A stretch of 64,000 bases of DNA from Monocercomonoides exilis (GCA_001643675.2 LSRY02000033.1:496001-560000), one strand, 5' to 3'. Shown: positions 12,201-23,100, counted from the stretch's first letter. Translations and numbers: made by a program. The notes: generated by a model from the sequence alone, not told the origin.

Positions 12201-13403
12201 TCTCCATCACAACTTCTTTCTTTTCTTTCCACAACATTAACATCTTTCTTTGGAGTGGTTGCATCTGCTGTGAAGTTTACGTCTCCTGACGTCGTCACTG
12301 CTCTTGCGCAGCACAGAATGCACACGATTGAAGGAATGGACTATTCTCTTCTTCTTTCGCAAATGGAAGAACTTTTACAAAAGCCGTCAACAGACAGAGC
12401 TCAAATAAAGCTACTCTCAAAGTCAATACACTCCTTGCTCACAAAGCTGAAGGCGGCTGATCGGCAGCAATTTGTAAGCCATTCATTTCTCTCGGGCATT
12501 TCTTCTTTCACAGATTCAAAAAAGAAAGAAGACGAAGCATCTTCAAAGTTCTCATCTATTGAGCCATCAAGCACAATCAAACAGAACGACAAGCTGAATC
12601 TTGAGCAAGACCCGTTGCTTTCTGATTTATTTGTCCAGTTCTTCGACATCTTTCTTCTTCTGACAGAACAGCTCAACACAACTTATCATTCAGCTCGTTC
12701 TTCTTCTCACCCTGCTCCACTGTTGTCGTCATCTCCTCAAAACTCTTCTTTTTCTGCAACTGGGTCATCTTCTCCTTTCACGCCGATGTCATCTCCCATG
12801 TCGCCTTCTCCATCAACAGCAGCACAAGCATCTGAGATATTTTCTGCACTTTTCATTTCTTCAGACAATTCACCTTCGATTCTCCATATTTACTGCCACA
12901 TCCTGTCTCTCCTATCACTGCTGCCTGCCCAGCGAATACTTCCTCATCGCTCCTTGTTTTCGACCAGGCTATTTTCTCTTATTTCTCGCACTGTGGTATG
13001 CTGCTGCTCTTCAGTCACACAATTCTCAAGACCCTCTCATTCGCCTCTCACCACTTCTTCCACTGTTCTCATTTCATCTCCATCTGAATATCCCGAAGAA
13101 ACACCCGCATCCTCACAAAATGAGGATGCACAATCTTCATCACAACAGCGCCTAGTTGATCCACTTTCTTCTCCAGTCAAAGGAATAGAAACTATTCCTT
13201 CCTCTGTTTCAACAACTGAAATAAAAAATAGACTTCTTCAACCTTATATATCACCTTTCTCATTTGCTAATGAGACAATGGCTGCTTTTATTTTCCATGA
13301 TTTATTTGCGCTTTCATCTCTTCATCCGCTATCCTGTAAAAATTGCACATCTTCTCTTTTAAGTTATTGGGAAATTGTGAAGTCAATTCATAAATGCTCA
13401 TAA
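9240..13403 (+). CDS. Large helical/serine-rich protein of unknown function
   Basis: One uninterrupted frame; the first ATG gives MDDLIEAFEELIRL and 1387 residues. The open frame extends 60 bp upstream but contains no earlier ATG. I do not recognise a family. Roughly residues 1-390 are ordinary mixed sequence predicted to be mostly helical. Later parts alternate hydrophobic helical blocks with Ser-rich and charged low-complexity segments: a Lys/Glu stretch with KKRKEEEKEEE near 10790-10830, and long Ser/Pro/Thr tracts at about 12060-12220 and 12690-12830. The helical blocks near 9580-9860, 11230-11390 and 12860-13000 could be HEAT/ARM-like repeats in a scaffold protein, but that is only a shape argument. 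No signal peptide or clear transmembrane helix is visible. Several shorter frames inside it in other phases are shadows. Confidence 0.8.
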   Translation: MDDLIEAFEELIRLKSGNFNKTLNFVYEDADSKSKLQDAECNFQIEKVLKFMDKYSDTLQTLQNANLNASLSEDCKKVLQQKMPESFNLQRNTNFLENCAISSNTNCYSLFTNLVNLLTRVLSLHLNYKSKCEMNLLSKTFQYLISLSLEKFKDFEQVAHLNQFFAITNNILQCMKLHQNEIHFQTFSLHLLNSFLPYVTQALDGQQQEDSPENIEGNKIFCEIADEILNFITKPSAQWTTFEGKIYLFHMCKFLNLAPRILLESSTIIDALVKRLFIISQRNYDNERKNTNASKPLEIGQSQQIHSSDCTPQQLVNIFLAPKFLNDSLQIDVGKCIFRCFSLMPCSLCNQIFYNAESKMTEQTSSSCPKKSLTVNKMQHCEAVQPPQALLQLSDDEFKESTVDLRVIRAFSMHSILLLFHTLRTLKEQKIELASERVMQGDNSSGASSVEASSMANCSSSSNADLANLIVALRRMLHLSRGNRQKTTCLLQLCLTLVDAAVGTLNMWRASYISCEEDKKRKEEEKEEEASGSSKATEIKTQQEDGHEKNSENDEKFVQTGKITDLDSPHLPLLDNKVATFTRNAFSPTLAKFAQEVAFSVEHAVFDASDYPTSQSSFASSASLSSPSAFRSDCGTTSSPSDLLFISSSASSVLYSTKPHEISAEAIVSLSTFLQSLMGIFFEMRASPSLIDTRVSYAIFALCSAVIRTAAPIVLRFDHPQISNGDSKVLISQSNLERLNKNLTDKNANSDEKCSDEEKMNEKQGNTKTVTECSSFQADFQRVSGAFFNLLSESKVLIRSILSNVPKKSFADVLLPSLFDGTKCFSIGKKILNMPNVFSIPESRQPSAFSTKYASSSTDNSDSTKSFISFESLKSASATNPLMFPMFFHESCLSLRDRYIYRNSLCDVFSFVRSFLSLTIPQSHQSAHSFSSTIANTKLSIPNSTSEDLLSTPPSNSSLSQISSSSSTPGSASSLSSFSSSSTSTSLSPSQLLSFLSTTLTSFFGVVASAVKFTSPDVVTALAQHRMHTIEGMDYSLLLSQMEELLQKPSTDRAQIKLLSKSIHSLLTKLKAADRQQFVSHSFLSGISSFTDSKKKEDEASSKFSSIEPSSTIKQNDKLNLEQDPLLSDLFVQFFDIFLLLTEQLNTTYHSARSSSHPAPLLSSSPQNSSFSATGSSSPFTPMSSPMSPSPSTAAQASEIFSALFISSDNSPSILHIYCHILSLLSLLPAQRILPHRSLFSTRLFSLISRTVVCCCSSVTQFSRPSHSPLTTSSTVLISSPSEYPEETPASSQNEDAQSSSQQRLVDPLSSPVKGIETIPSSVSTTEIKNRLLQPYISPFSFANETMAAFIFHDLFALSSLHPLSCKNCTSSLLSYWEIVKSIHKCS

Positions 13404-13820
13404 TTGTATTTTAACACTTAAAAATTTTTATTTGAATATATATATTAAAATTATGACATAAATATGACATTTATTCATATTTGGATTTTGCTTTTTTATT
13501 AAAAATCAAGTACCATCATTTAGATATGAAAATTCAATGATAAATTACATTCGCTTATTTCTGGCTCATAAACGGTTTAATTTATTGTTTAACGGATTTA
13601 TCCTCATTTATTTATAATTTTAAAACTTTTTGTTGGTTTATTTTTTGAACTATTTCTGGTTGTTGTGCGATGTGATTAAACTGAATAAATTAAATTTTTT
13701 CAGTAAACAAAGCGACCAATCTCATGAGATGAGGTTTATTATTATTTGATATGAATTATTCTTTCAAGCTTTTCATTTTATTTTGAAATCGTTTGCCATA
13801 TTAGAGGAAGAATTTCAAAA
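13404..13820. other. Intergenic region, possibly with a first exon
   Basis: AT-rich, about 417 bp. The downstream gene has no in-frame ATG after the stop at 13752-13754, so a small initiating exon may lie here. The sequence CAAAAG immediately before TGGCATCT at 13822 could be a splice acceptor, which would place the A of a split ATG upstream, for example before GTAAAC near 13702. This is inference only. Confidence 0.35.
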
Positions 13821-16800
13821 GTGGCATCTTTGTTTTTTCCGTTTCCTTTGTCTCTTCCACAGTCAATTGGGCTCTATCCTGTTTTGACTCAAGAGGAATA
13901 CAATTTGCTTCCAAAAGATCAACCACTTGCAGCTCTTGAACGAGAAATAAACGATTTTCGTATTGGAGTGATTTCATTCTTCAGATCCTTTTTTATTCAA
14001 CCAGAATTTCAAAATCCCCATGACGATCCTCTTCCAGATGCAATTTCATCAAGATTTTTCAACCAGGTGTTGGTCCTTCTTCAGCCTCATATGAAAAATC
14101 CACACAATTCATCGCTTCTTTTTAGTCATTTAGTGACTCATTCAATGGTTTATCCTTCACCACTTATTTCAAGTTGCTTCACTCAAGAACTGCAGGTTCA
14201 TGATGCTTTGCATCAAAGCAACAAAGAGAGTTATGGATCTACATCATTTCGCTCTTCAATAGCTTCTCTAAAACCTCATAATCCTCATCTTCTTGCCTAT
14301 CAGGCTTCTTCGCATTCGCTTAGATCTCATTATGACAACTCTCGTATCACGTCATATGAACAAAGTTCAATCACTTCACAAGCATCACTTCGCACTTCAG
14401 TGCCGGCATTGCCACTTCCATCAAGCGCAGAGTCTTCATTTCGCAGCGCAAAACGAGCCATTTCATCATCTCACAGATCTTCATTACAAACCACTTCAAT
14501 AAATTCCAGGCAATCTTCATCACGATCACCTCATTCTTCTCCTTCTGCTTCTCTTTCACGTAGACGACATCCTCGTGCTTCATCAGCACCGAGAATTCGA
14601 TCATCTTCAGCAAGGAGAAGTGATTTCGCTAATTCCAACGATTCACATCGACGCACTTCGTTGACGAATGATCTAGAGAATGAACTGCTGGAAACACAGG
14701 AAAGAACCAATCGGTGCGTGGCGTCTGCTTTTTCAGGCAGTTTTTCGAAAATGCTTTCATCTTCTCGCTCTTCTTCATCTCGTGCAAACGGGGCTGCACA
14801 TTCAGCTCGAAATCGTCCTCAGACGACTAGTTCTTATCTCACACAGCACGCAGCCTTAAATGAGCAGAACAGAAACAATAAACATATCGATGAAAAGGGG
14901 GATCCGTCCGTTTTTGAAGAAGCAGCAATGCAAAGAAGTGTGAGCCAAAGGAAAGAGCGCCCTCGTCCTTCAAGTTTTTTCGAAAGACGAGAGAAAATCG
15001 AGAAAGAACAGGAAGACGAAGTGGAACAGGGCAAATACAGATATGGCTCTGCTGACTATGATTGCAGTGATGATGAATGGCAACAGGGAAGAGGAGATAA
15101 TGAAGAAGATGATGATGAAGCTTTTCGCAACAAAATCAGCTCTATTGGCCAGGCAAATCGCAAAGATTCAAACTTATCCAACAACGATTATATTTCTGCA
15201 TTCAACCGACAAGAAGAGCCTGACAACCAGTCGCTCGAAAGTGCACTTTATTACGAAGACGAGGACGGAGCCAGCGACGATGACGACTTCAACTGGGAAT
15301 TGCTGCCAAGAAAGGGAAGCCGAGGAGAAAGGGCAACAGAAATTGAACAGCTGAAAAGAGTTCAACGCGGCTCAAAAAGACCAAAGGGAAGAGCAGCATC
15401 AGTCTCTTCGAACAAACAGACACAGACTCCAAAGCTGTCGCGATGCAAGAAAAAGGAGAAGACGAAGAGTAAACAAAAAGAAAGTGCAACACAAAGGACA
15501 AAGCAGAGGGAGCCTCAGACAATCAAAGAGTTGGTTGAGCAATACAAACAGCGTGCTGCATCAGCTCCGCGTTCGCTTCTACTGAAAAGGCCAGCAACCA
15601 GCCGTCAAACATCTTCTCGTGCGTCATCAGCTCGCCGGCAGCCGCAGAATGCAACACATGCTGCTCCAAATGAACGAGCAAAAGGAAGACCTCGTCCGTC
15701 TTCTCAGTTGAGTGGGAGTTCACGCCCAGTTACTGGACGAAGACAAGAGTTTCACTCATCATCAACATCTTCATCCTCCTCTTCATCTTCTACTGCTTCT
15801 TCCATTTCATCGCCTCAAGCCACTTCATTCCCATCCAACGGCATTTCATCACGTCCACGTCCCCGCTCGTCTGCTCGCAAACTCCAAAGCACATCATCCC
15901 AACCTTCTTCATCCTCAATCAACACTTCATCTGAACACACACACAACTTATCTCGTCAAAGCACTTCACATCATCGACCTGAAAGCTCTCCTCGTTTGCA
16001 GTCGCGGAAAGCAATTACTCGCGCTTCATCTTTATCACCCGATTCATCCACAGCACATCACAATACATCTCATCCTTCCATTCCTCCATCCTCCTCTCGT
16101 TCGTCTTCTTCATTCTCTGTTCAGAAGCCTTCGATTCTGCAATCATCTGCCTTCCTCGCCTCACATGGCATCTCCCATTCACCATCCAACATGGCTCTGG
16201 CTGTTCTTGAGCAGCAGCAGCGCAAGAAGCGTGTGCAGCAGCTTGCTCAGATGGACGCTGCTGCCTTTGAGGCTGCACAGAGAGAAGCAATCAACGAAGA
16301 GAAGACGCTTCTATTCTTTCTTTCGCAGACAGCGCTGCATCAGCAGATGAACACAAATGTCTTCTCGTCGTATGCCGCGCTGCAGTGCAACTACATCATC
16401 CGCTCCCATTTCTCAGAGTTCCTCTCACTTTTCTCAGATGCTGTCAAGAATGCCCATCGTGCTCTGCATCGCCCGTCTCATATGAAGTTGACTTCTCCTT
16501 CATCTGCTTCCTCACCGTCTGCAATGTCATCTTCTCCACATTCACAGACACATTCAATGTTCGCATCGAGAGAAAGACAGAGAAATAACGAATGGATGAC
16601 ATCCATGCAAAATCAAGGCAGATGGATGAAGTCTCCAACTCGGAATGAAAGTTGGCGACAGTATTTTCCTTCTTCTGGGTTGACTTCTTCGACATCCCCT
16701 TCATCATCGTCTTATTATCCTTTTGCCTCTCCATTTTTCCCACCATCCTCTTTAACTTCGTTGTATCTCCAGCCACATCCTCTTCTTCCTCTACCAGAAG

Positions 16801-19800
16801 CAGCAGTCGTGGCATCAAAGTCATTACGTGAGTACACCACCCAGCCAATGCTCTCAACTTCTTCCCTTCCTCTACATTTGAAGCAGCGACTTGCCATTCG
16901 CTTCATTGCAGACACGCGAAACCGATTAGCAAGAATTGCAGAAAGCAACGATGCGATCAGACGGGCAGAAGAGATCAACAGAGAAAGCAGGCTATTCACG
17001 GATCTTGTGGCGCAGTTTTTTGAGGAAAAAAATAGAGGAGCAAGCCAGCAGCATACAAACATCAGCAAACAGATTCATCATCAGACAGGAGGAAGTGTTA
17101 TTGGAGAGCAAGGATGGCAGAACAAGAACAAAGAAGCAAGGAGATACGGGTGGAATGAGGAGAAAAGCGGATACAGCAGCAGTCCAACAGACTCATTCTC
17201 AGCAGGAAATTCAGTTTATGAAGCAGATCCGAACGATCAAAACAGCAGTGAAGAAGATCTCAATGGAAAGTTAATTGCAGATCTGGGCTTTGAACCACCT
17301 CCAAGCACACCAGAAACGAACCATGCAGCAACTGTGATCCAAACAGCTGTTCGAGGGTATTTGTGCCGCTTGAAGCGGAAACGAAGGCAGTTCCACACGA
17401 ACCGGCGGAAGGAGAAAGCCAAGCGGCGCATGTGGATGGACCGGATGGCGCTGCAGCAGGTGATTCAGCCGTCGTTTGAGGAGAAAGCGCTGATGCGCGA
17501 TGTGGTTGGGTCTGTTGCTGTGGTCATGGGGAGAGTGGGCGCCGAATCGAGAAAGCTGATTGAGGAGAAAAGGAAACGAATACTCAGCGCTATGCCTTCG
17601 GTGGCAAGGCACCATCTGATAAACAAGATGAAGAACACACAGAGAAAGGATAGCAATGAATTGGCAGATGGGAAAGCAAGCAGCACAACACCCCAAAGAC
17701 CCCCATCGATGGCTGCGTATGTCATGTTGGGGATCAATTCCCGCACTCAAACTTCTGCTGCTGGTCAGCACTCAAGAGCTCCTTCTCCGCTGCTTCCTCA
17801 GTCGCTTTTTCCTGCTCCTCTTCTGTCAAATCAAACTATTTCTCCATCGTTCCCAACTTTTGCTGCTCAAAAGAAAACTATTCCATCGCTAAATTTGCAG
17901 CCTGTTCCATCATCCTCCTCTCCACTGCCTTCTCCACTCTCCACCACCTCCTCCATCGCTGCCTCAAACTTCCCATCTGCCGCCCAGTCGCGCACATCCT
18001 CAGTCTTCAGCAACACAACCGGCCGGCCAGCGTTTGCATCTGAGTATCACAGCATCTCCCTGCCTCTTCCACCGCAGTGGGTGCCGCAGATGGACCCAAT
18101 GACAGGAAGGCAGTTCTTCATGAACACCCGCACAGGCGAGGAATCAACCGTGCATCCACAAATCACAGCCATCTGCAATGATGTGGAGAAGAAGCTGAAC
18201 GAGTCGCAGGAGGAAGAGGAGCGGATGAGGGAGATGGTGTACCGCTTTATGGATGTGCTGCGGCGCGATGCGATCGACAGGATGCACCAATGCGATGACA
18301 GGTCTCTGCTGTTTGCGTGTTTGCAGGAAAAACGAAGGCTGGTGGATGCGTTCTGCAGGCTGCGCAACATTGTGCATGAGACACACGACAAGTCGGATCT
18401 GTCGGACTTCTCGTTCTTCTCAGACATTGTAGAGATGAAGGAGATTCTATCTCCACCTGAAGCTGTGGAGAGACAAAGAGAAAAGAGAGAGAAGAGAGAG
18501 ATGTTTTGGCTAAAGGTCTCAAAAGTGCTGCTGCCAACAGACACATCTGAAGCAGCAGTGGAGCGAAGGAAGAAGCGATTAGAGAACAAAAAGAAGAAGA
18601 AAGCGCAGTCTACAAATGCGCTCGGGCAATCATCTCCAAATCAGTCAGGCAATCCATTTGACGAGCCTGGAGACCCATTTTCAGTCGATGGTGGCTCTTC
18701 ATCCTCCTCCTCTTCTTCTGTTCCACCTCCCATCAACCTTTCGTTCTTCGAAGTGCCAGATGCCGGGGGATCTTCTCCGTCTGGTTCGTTTCATTCACAA
18801 AATTCGCCTATGTCACCGCAGAGTCCATCTTCTCCAACTGCTCAATACTTTCCAGAAACACCACGCTCTCCTCCACAAAGTACGTCTGATAACCTTCAGA
18901 CAGGAACGCAATATACTCTTTCTTCTGTTCCGCCCTCTCCAACATCTCCTCCATCACCCAGTGGAATGTCAGTCAGCTCCATTCCAGGCACAAACGCATT
19001 TATTCCTCCGTCTCCTCCTCCTCTTCTGGAGGATTCATTTGACTCAACACGCTCTCCTCCTTCTCCTGTTGTTGTGGTATATCCACCCACACCTCCTTCT
19101 CCAGCTGCCTCTCCGAGCGCTCCTTTGCTGCAATCCTCTACCTCTGCCACCCTTCCTATCAGCACTTCCCCACCTCGATCACCCACTCCTTCCTCCAACA
19201 CTCCAGCATCCCCTGCTCTTGATGAGCAGGTTCCTTATTCCTTTCATTCTCCTCCAATGGAGTACAACGACGACTCTCCTGGCTCGCCTCCTTCACCTGT
19301 TGTGTTTGAATACCCAGAGCCCTCTCCGGACGAAGAGCAAGAGACTGAGCAGCAGGTTGCTTTTGAGAATCCACCAGAATTGCAGTCTGTTCATTCATCT
19401 GGTGATATCCGTGCTTCTGACGCTTCGCAGGAGCAGTTGGCACAATCACAAATAGAGATCTCGTTGAACATACCGGAAACTGATTTTTTGAAACTGGATG
19501 AAGAAGAGGAAGAAGGAGGAGGGGAGGCATTTGAAATTGCACCAGACAAAGCATTCAATGAAGTTGCAGAACAAAACTGGGATAAGAACAGAATTGTTCC
19601 AAAGGAAGAAGAAGAAAATAGCAATGAGTCAGTCTTGGAGCGGGATGATACAGTGAAGATGGATTTGCATGAGTACTTGTCACGCTCAGCTACACTATCT
19701 CAGCGTTCTATTAGAAGCGTGCGCCAGTTTGATGATGATGATGATTACGATGATATTCATAACATGAGCAGCTTTGGAAATGATGAAAGCGACAATGAAT

Positions 19801-19952
19801 ATTCAGAACAATTAAATATAGACGACGATGATGATGATACGTCGACTCTTGATGGAAATATTAGAGGAGCAGATTTTTCGGATGAAAATCAAAGCCTGGA
19901 CGAAATAAACGTTGGATTAAATTGGAAAGAAATCCAACCGGAAGATAACTAA
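13821..19952 (+). CDS. IQ and WW domain protein with Ser/Arg-rich N-terminus
   Basis: An uninterrupted frame of about 2043 residues. The frame opens at a GTG; the true ATG is not visible and is probably split or lies in an upstream exon. The N-terminal 90 residues (QSIGLYPVLTQEEYN and following) are ordinary sequence. Residues about 130-800 are Ser/Arg/Pro-rich with recurrent RASSAPR, RASSARR and RAASAPR peptides. An IQ motif (ATVIQTAVRGYLCRLKRKRR) lies at about residue 1170. A WW domain follows at about 1413-1446 (LPPQWVPQMDPMTGRQFFMN); its second Trp is replaced by Val in ESTVHPQ. Next comes a charged helical, likely coiled-coil part. The C-terminal 450 residues hold Pro-rich SPPSPVV..YP repeats and acidic runs (DDDDDYDD, DDDDDD). 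A calmodulin-binding cytoskeletal or basal-body scaffold is a reasonable guess. I do not recognise an orthologue. Confidence 0.85.
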   Translation: MASLFFPFPLSLPQSIGLYPVLTQEEYNLLPKDQPLAALEREINDFRIGVISFFRSFFIQPEFQNPHDDPLPDAISSRFFNQVLVLLQPHMKNPHNSSLLFSHLVTHSMVYPSPLISSCFTQELQVHDALHQSNKESYGSTSFRSSIASLKPHNPHLLAYQASSHSLRSHYDNSRITSYEQSSITSQASLRTSVPALPLPSSAESSFRSAKRAISSSHRSSLQTTSINSRQSSSRSPHSSPSASLSRRRHPRASSAPRIRSSSARRSDFANSNDSHRRTSLTNDLENELLETQERTNRCVASAFSGSFSKMLSSSRSSSSRANGAAHSARNRPQTTSSYLTQHAALNEQNRNNKHIDEKGDPSVFEEAAMQRSVSQRKERPRPSSFFERREKIEKEQEDEVEQGKYRYGSADYDCSDDEWQQGRGDNEEDDDEAFRNKISSIGQANRKDSNLSNNDYISAFNRQEEPDNQSLESALYYEDEDGASDDDDFNWELLPRKGSRGERATEIEQLKRVQRGSKRPKGRAASVSSNKQTQTPKLSRCKKKEKTKSKQKESATQRTKQREPQTIKELVEQYKQRAASAPRSLLLKRPATSRQTSSRASSARRQPQNATHAAPNERAKGRPRPSSQLSGSSRPVTGRRQEFHSSSTSSSSSSSSTASSISSPQATSFPSNGISSRPRPRSSARKLQSTSSQPSSSSINTSSEHTHNLSRQSTSHHRPESSPRLQSRKAITRASSLSPDSSTAHHNTSHPSIPPSSSRSSSSFSVQKPSILQSSAFLASHGISHSPSNMALAVLEQQQRKKRVQQLAQMDAAAFEAAQREAINEEKTLLFFLSQTALHQQMNTNVFSSYAALQCNYIIRSHFSEFLSLFSDAVKNAHRALHRPSHMKLTSPSSASSPSAMSSSPHSQTHSMFASRERQRNNEWMTSMQNQGRWMKSPTRNESWRQYFPSSGLTSSTSPSSSSYYPFASPFFPPSSLTSLYLQPHPLLPLPEAAVVASKSLREYTTQPMLSTSSLPLHLKQRLAIRFIADTRNRLARIAESNDAIRRAEEINRESRLFTDLVAQFFEEKNRGASQQHTNISKQIHHQTGGSVIGEQGWQNKNKEARRYGWNEEKSGYSSSPTDSFSAGNSVYEADPNDQNSSEEDLNGKLIADLGFEPPPSTPETNHAATVIQTAVRGYLCRLKRKRRQFHTNRRKEKAKRRMWMDRMALQQVIQPSFEEKALMRDVVGSVAVVMGRVGAESRKLIEEKRKRILSAMPSVARHHLINKMKNTQRKDSNELADGKASSTTPQRPPSMAAYVMLGINSRTQTSAAGQHSRAPSPLLPQSLFPAPLLSNQTISPSFPTFAAQKKTIPSLNLQPVPSSSSPLPSPLSTTSSIAASNFPSAAQSRTSSVFSNTTGRPAFASEYHSISLPLPPQWVPQMDPMTGRQFFMNTRTGEESTVHPQITAICNDVEKKLNESQEEEERMREMVYRFMDVLRRDAIDRMHQCDDRSLLFACLQEKRRLVDAFCRLRNIVHETHDKSDLSDFSFFSDIVEMKEILSPPEAVERQREKREKREMFWLKVSKVLLPTDTSEAAVERRKKRLENKKKKKAQSTNALGQSSPNQSGNPFDEPGDPFSVDGGSSSSSSSSVPPPINLSFFEVPDAGGSSPSGSFHSQNSPMSPQSPSSPTAQYFPETPRSPPQSTSDNLQTGTQYTLSSVPPSPTSPPSPSGMSVSSIPGTNAFIPPSPPPLLEDSFDSTRSPPSPVVVVYPPTPPSPAASPSAPLLQSSTSATLPISTSPPRSPTPSSNTPASPALDEQVPYSFHSPPMEYNDDSPGSPPSPVVFEYPEPSPDEEQETEQQVAFENPPELQSVHSSGDIRASDASQEQLAQSQIEISLNIPETDFLKLDEEEEEGGGEAFEIAPDKAFNEVAEQNWDKNRIVPKEEEENSNESVLERDDTVKMDLHEYLSRSATLSQRSIRSVRQFDDDDDYDDIHNMSSFGNDESDNEYSEQLNIDDDDDDTSTLDGNIRGADFSDENQSLDEINVGLNWKEIQPEDN

Positions 19953-20157
19953 TAAAATTTGTATATATGTTCTTTAAATTTTTAAGTTATTAGAAGCGTT
20001 AATTTTTTTAAATGAATAATTGTGTTATTTTAGTGATTTTTTAGTTTTGTATTGAGATTATATTGTTTGTATTCTTGGTCTTGATCTTGTTTGATCAAAG
20101 ATTACATCAATTCACTGCTATCTCTTTAAATAGAAACATAATAATTATAGCAAGTGA

Positions 20158-23100
20158 ATGGTATGCAATTTTTTATTGAATCTACAAAATTTGCAATTTA
20201 TGAAACTTTTTTCTGTTTCAGGCATCTGCTTCCTCATCAGGAGGAAATGTCAAGGTTCTTTGTAGGTTCAGACCTTTAAATACACTTGAAATTTCTAAAG
20301 GTGGAACAATATGTGTTGACCTTGCTCCTGACAATCGCAATGTGAGATTAAAGGTTTTCACCTTTTTTCTTTTAAACATTTTTCAATTTTTATTCTAATT
20401 TTCCATAAACAAAACAATTCAATTGCAGATTGCTGGAGGCGATAAAGATTTTACATACGATCATATATTTCCAATTGAAATCACGCAATCAGAAGTATAT
20501 GATGTTTCAGCAAAGGCGATTATTGAAGGTTTAAAATTTTTTGTTGTTTTCTTTTCATGCTCACACTCGATTTTTATAGATGTTTTGAATGGAATTAATG
20601 GAACAGTTCTGGCATATGGTCAGACTTCATCAGGGAAAACATTCACTATGATGGTATGTTTTTTTTAAAATAAACTTTTTAATGAAGAATATTTATTTTA
20701 AAATCTTCAAATTTTCTTTTCTAGGGTCCGGACAATTACAATGAAGCTTCAGCTGGTATTGTTCCTCGAATGATTTCACAGCTTTTTGCTGCGATATCTC
20801 ATGCATCGCGTGAGCTTGAGTTCACTGTAAAAGTGAGTTATATCGAAATTTATATGGAAAGAATTTTGGATCTTTTAGATCGTGTGCTACTTTCTTAATA
20901 AAACATTTTTTATATTTTCCTTACTAAATATTCGACTATTAGCGTCAAAGGGAAGCTTAGATATCCACGAAAGTGTTGAAAGGGGTATATATGTTGCAGG
21001 ATGTACAGAAGTGTTCTGTTCAAATCCATTGGAATTTATGGAACTTCTGAAAAGAGGAGACCAAGGAAGAAAAACAGCTGCTACAGGTTTTCTAAACAGA
21101 ATTTATTTAACACTTTTTAAAGAATGATTCATTCATGAAAAAAATTTTTTTCTCAAATCTCACGATTATTCCATTTATCTATCAATTTTGTAACCTTATT
21201 TGTAATTTCACATTAGGAATGAACGAGCGGTCATCTCGTTCGCACAGTGTGTTTATGGTGACAGTGCAGCAGAAGAATGTGATCAACGGTGCAGTCAAAA
21301 CAGGAAGGCTGTATCTGGTTGATCTTGCTGGTTCAGAGAAAATCGCTCAATCAGGTGCAGAAGGGCAGACACTCGAAGAGGCTAAGCGTATCAACCAAAG
21401 TCTTTCAGGCAATAACTTAGCTTTTTATTCAGAAATTATATTTTTTTATTTTATTATTTTTATTTGATATTATTCTCAATTGGCATATCATTTCTGTTAT
21501 ATCTTCCCTTCTAAAGCACTTGGAAACGTGATCAATGCACTCACTGACCCGAAAGTGAAGCACATCCCCTATCGTGACTCCAAACTGACGCGTATGCTGC
21601 AGGAGACGTTTGGAGGCAACAGTCGCACCGTTCTCATCATCTGCTGCTCTGCTTCAGACACAAACTCAGCCGAAACCCTCTCCACTCTGCAGTTCGGGCA
21701 GCGGGCGAAGAAAGTGAAGAACGAGGTGCGAGTGAATGTGGAGCTGTCGGTGGTGGAGCTGCGGAAGCTTTTAGAGAAAGCGCAGAGGGAGATTGTGTCG
21801 CTGAAGAGCCAGCTGCAAATGGCAGAGCTGGAGCTGTCGCTGTTCCAGGCAGCCAGCGAGAACGAAGGCGGACAGCCAGACGAGGCAACGATGGCGCGCA
21901 TAAGAGAGCTGAGGGAGAACAGGAGGAGGAAAGCAGCAGAGACGGGCACGTCGTCAGCGGGGGGAGGGATTATGGGCGGGGGAGGAGGAGGAGATGATGA
22001 AGAGGATGAGGAGGAGATGCTGTCAGGGCCAGCAGGGATGTTGAGGCAGCTGAGGAAGATGAAGAACCGGATGAAAGAACTGGAGGAGGACAAGATCAAA
22101 TATGAAGATCTGAAGAAGGAGATGCGGGAGCTGCAAATGGCGAAGGACAACATGTTAGACGAGCTGGAGAATGCAGAAGAGCAGGCTATGAACTATCCAG
22201 AGCTGAAGAAGCGGTATGAGGAGCTCACACAAGAACACGCTGGTGCTGCTGACCGGATAAAAGGGCTGAGTGACAACAATGACGAGCTGCGGAGGCAGCT
22301 CAGCCAGAGCGAAGGGCAAAAAGCAGCGCTGGAGAAGAAAGTGAAGGAGCTGATCACAATCATGGGGGCGAATCTGAACGACAAGGCAGTGACAGCTGCA
22401 CTGCTGAAGGAGAAGAAACGGCAGGCAGCGCTTTCGGCACAGTCTTCTGGTGCTGCGGGTGCTCAAAGCAAAACAGGAAAAGCAGACACTTCTGCTTCTA
22501 CGTCTGCCTCTGCTTCTTCATCTGCTTCCTCTTCTGCTTCTGCTTCATCATCCTCAAAGCCATCTGCCTCCAAAGCCGAAGCAGAACAAGATCCCTATCT
22601 GGCATCGCCAATGATGCAGTCAATGGACCGGGCGCTGATTCTGTCGCGTCGCACGTTCATGAAGAAATACAGTTCGAAGGATGTTCAGACAGAGCAATCA
22701 GCAGTGCTGTTGAACCCTCTCTATGACGAGAGAGCGAAAGAGGCGCTGCAGATCAAAGAGAACTTTGAGACGAAGGGAGAGGCGGGTGTGTTGGATGAAG
22801 AAGATAATGATGATAAAGACAATACATTGATTAAATCTGGCAGTTCAACAGGAGAAGCCAAGAAGGATGGGGAAGAAGGGAAAGAGGAGAAAGAGGAAGG
22901 AAAGCTGACTGAAGTGCCTGTGAGTGAGGCAGCGCTGCTGAAGAAGAAGAGGCAGCGAGATTATCTGAGCCCGTTCTTTGCCCTCACATCTGGTTGTCGT
23001 TGTGCCTGGATCTCAGGCAAAGAGCGTTCAGACCGAACATTTGCGCCTTCTTCTTCTTCTTCTTCAGCAACTGGCAGACTGAAGGAGAAGAAAGACGCAA

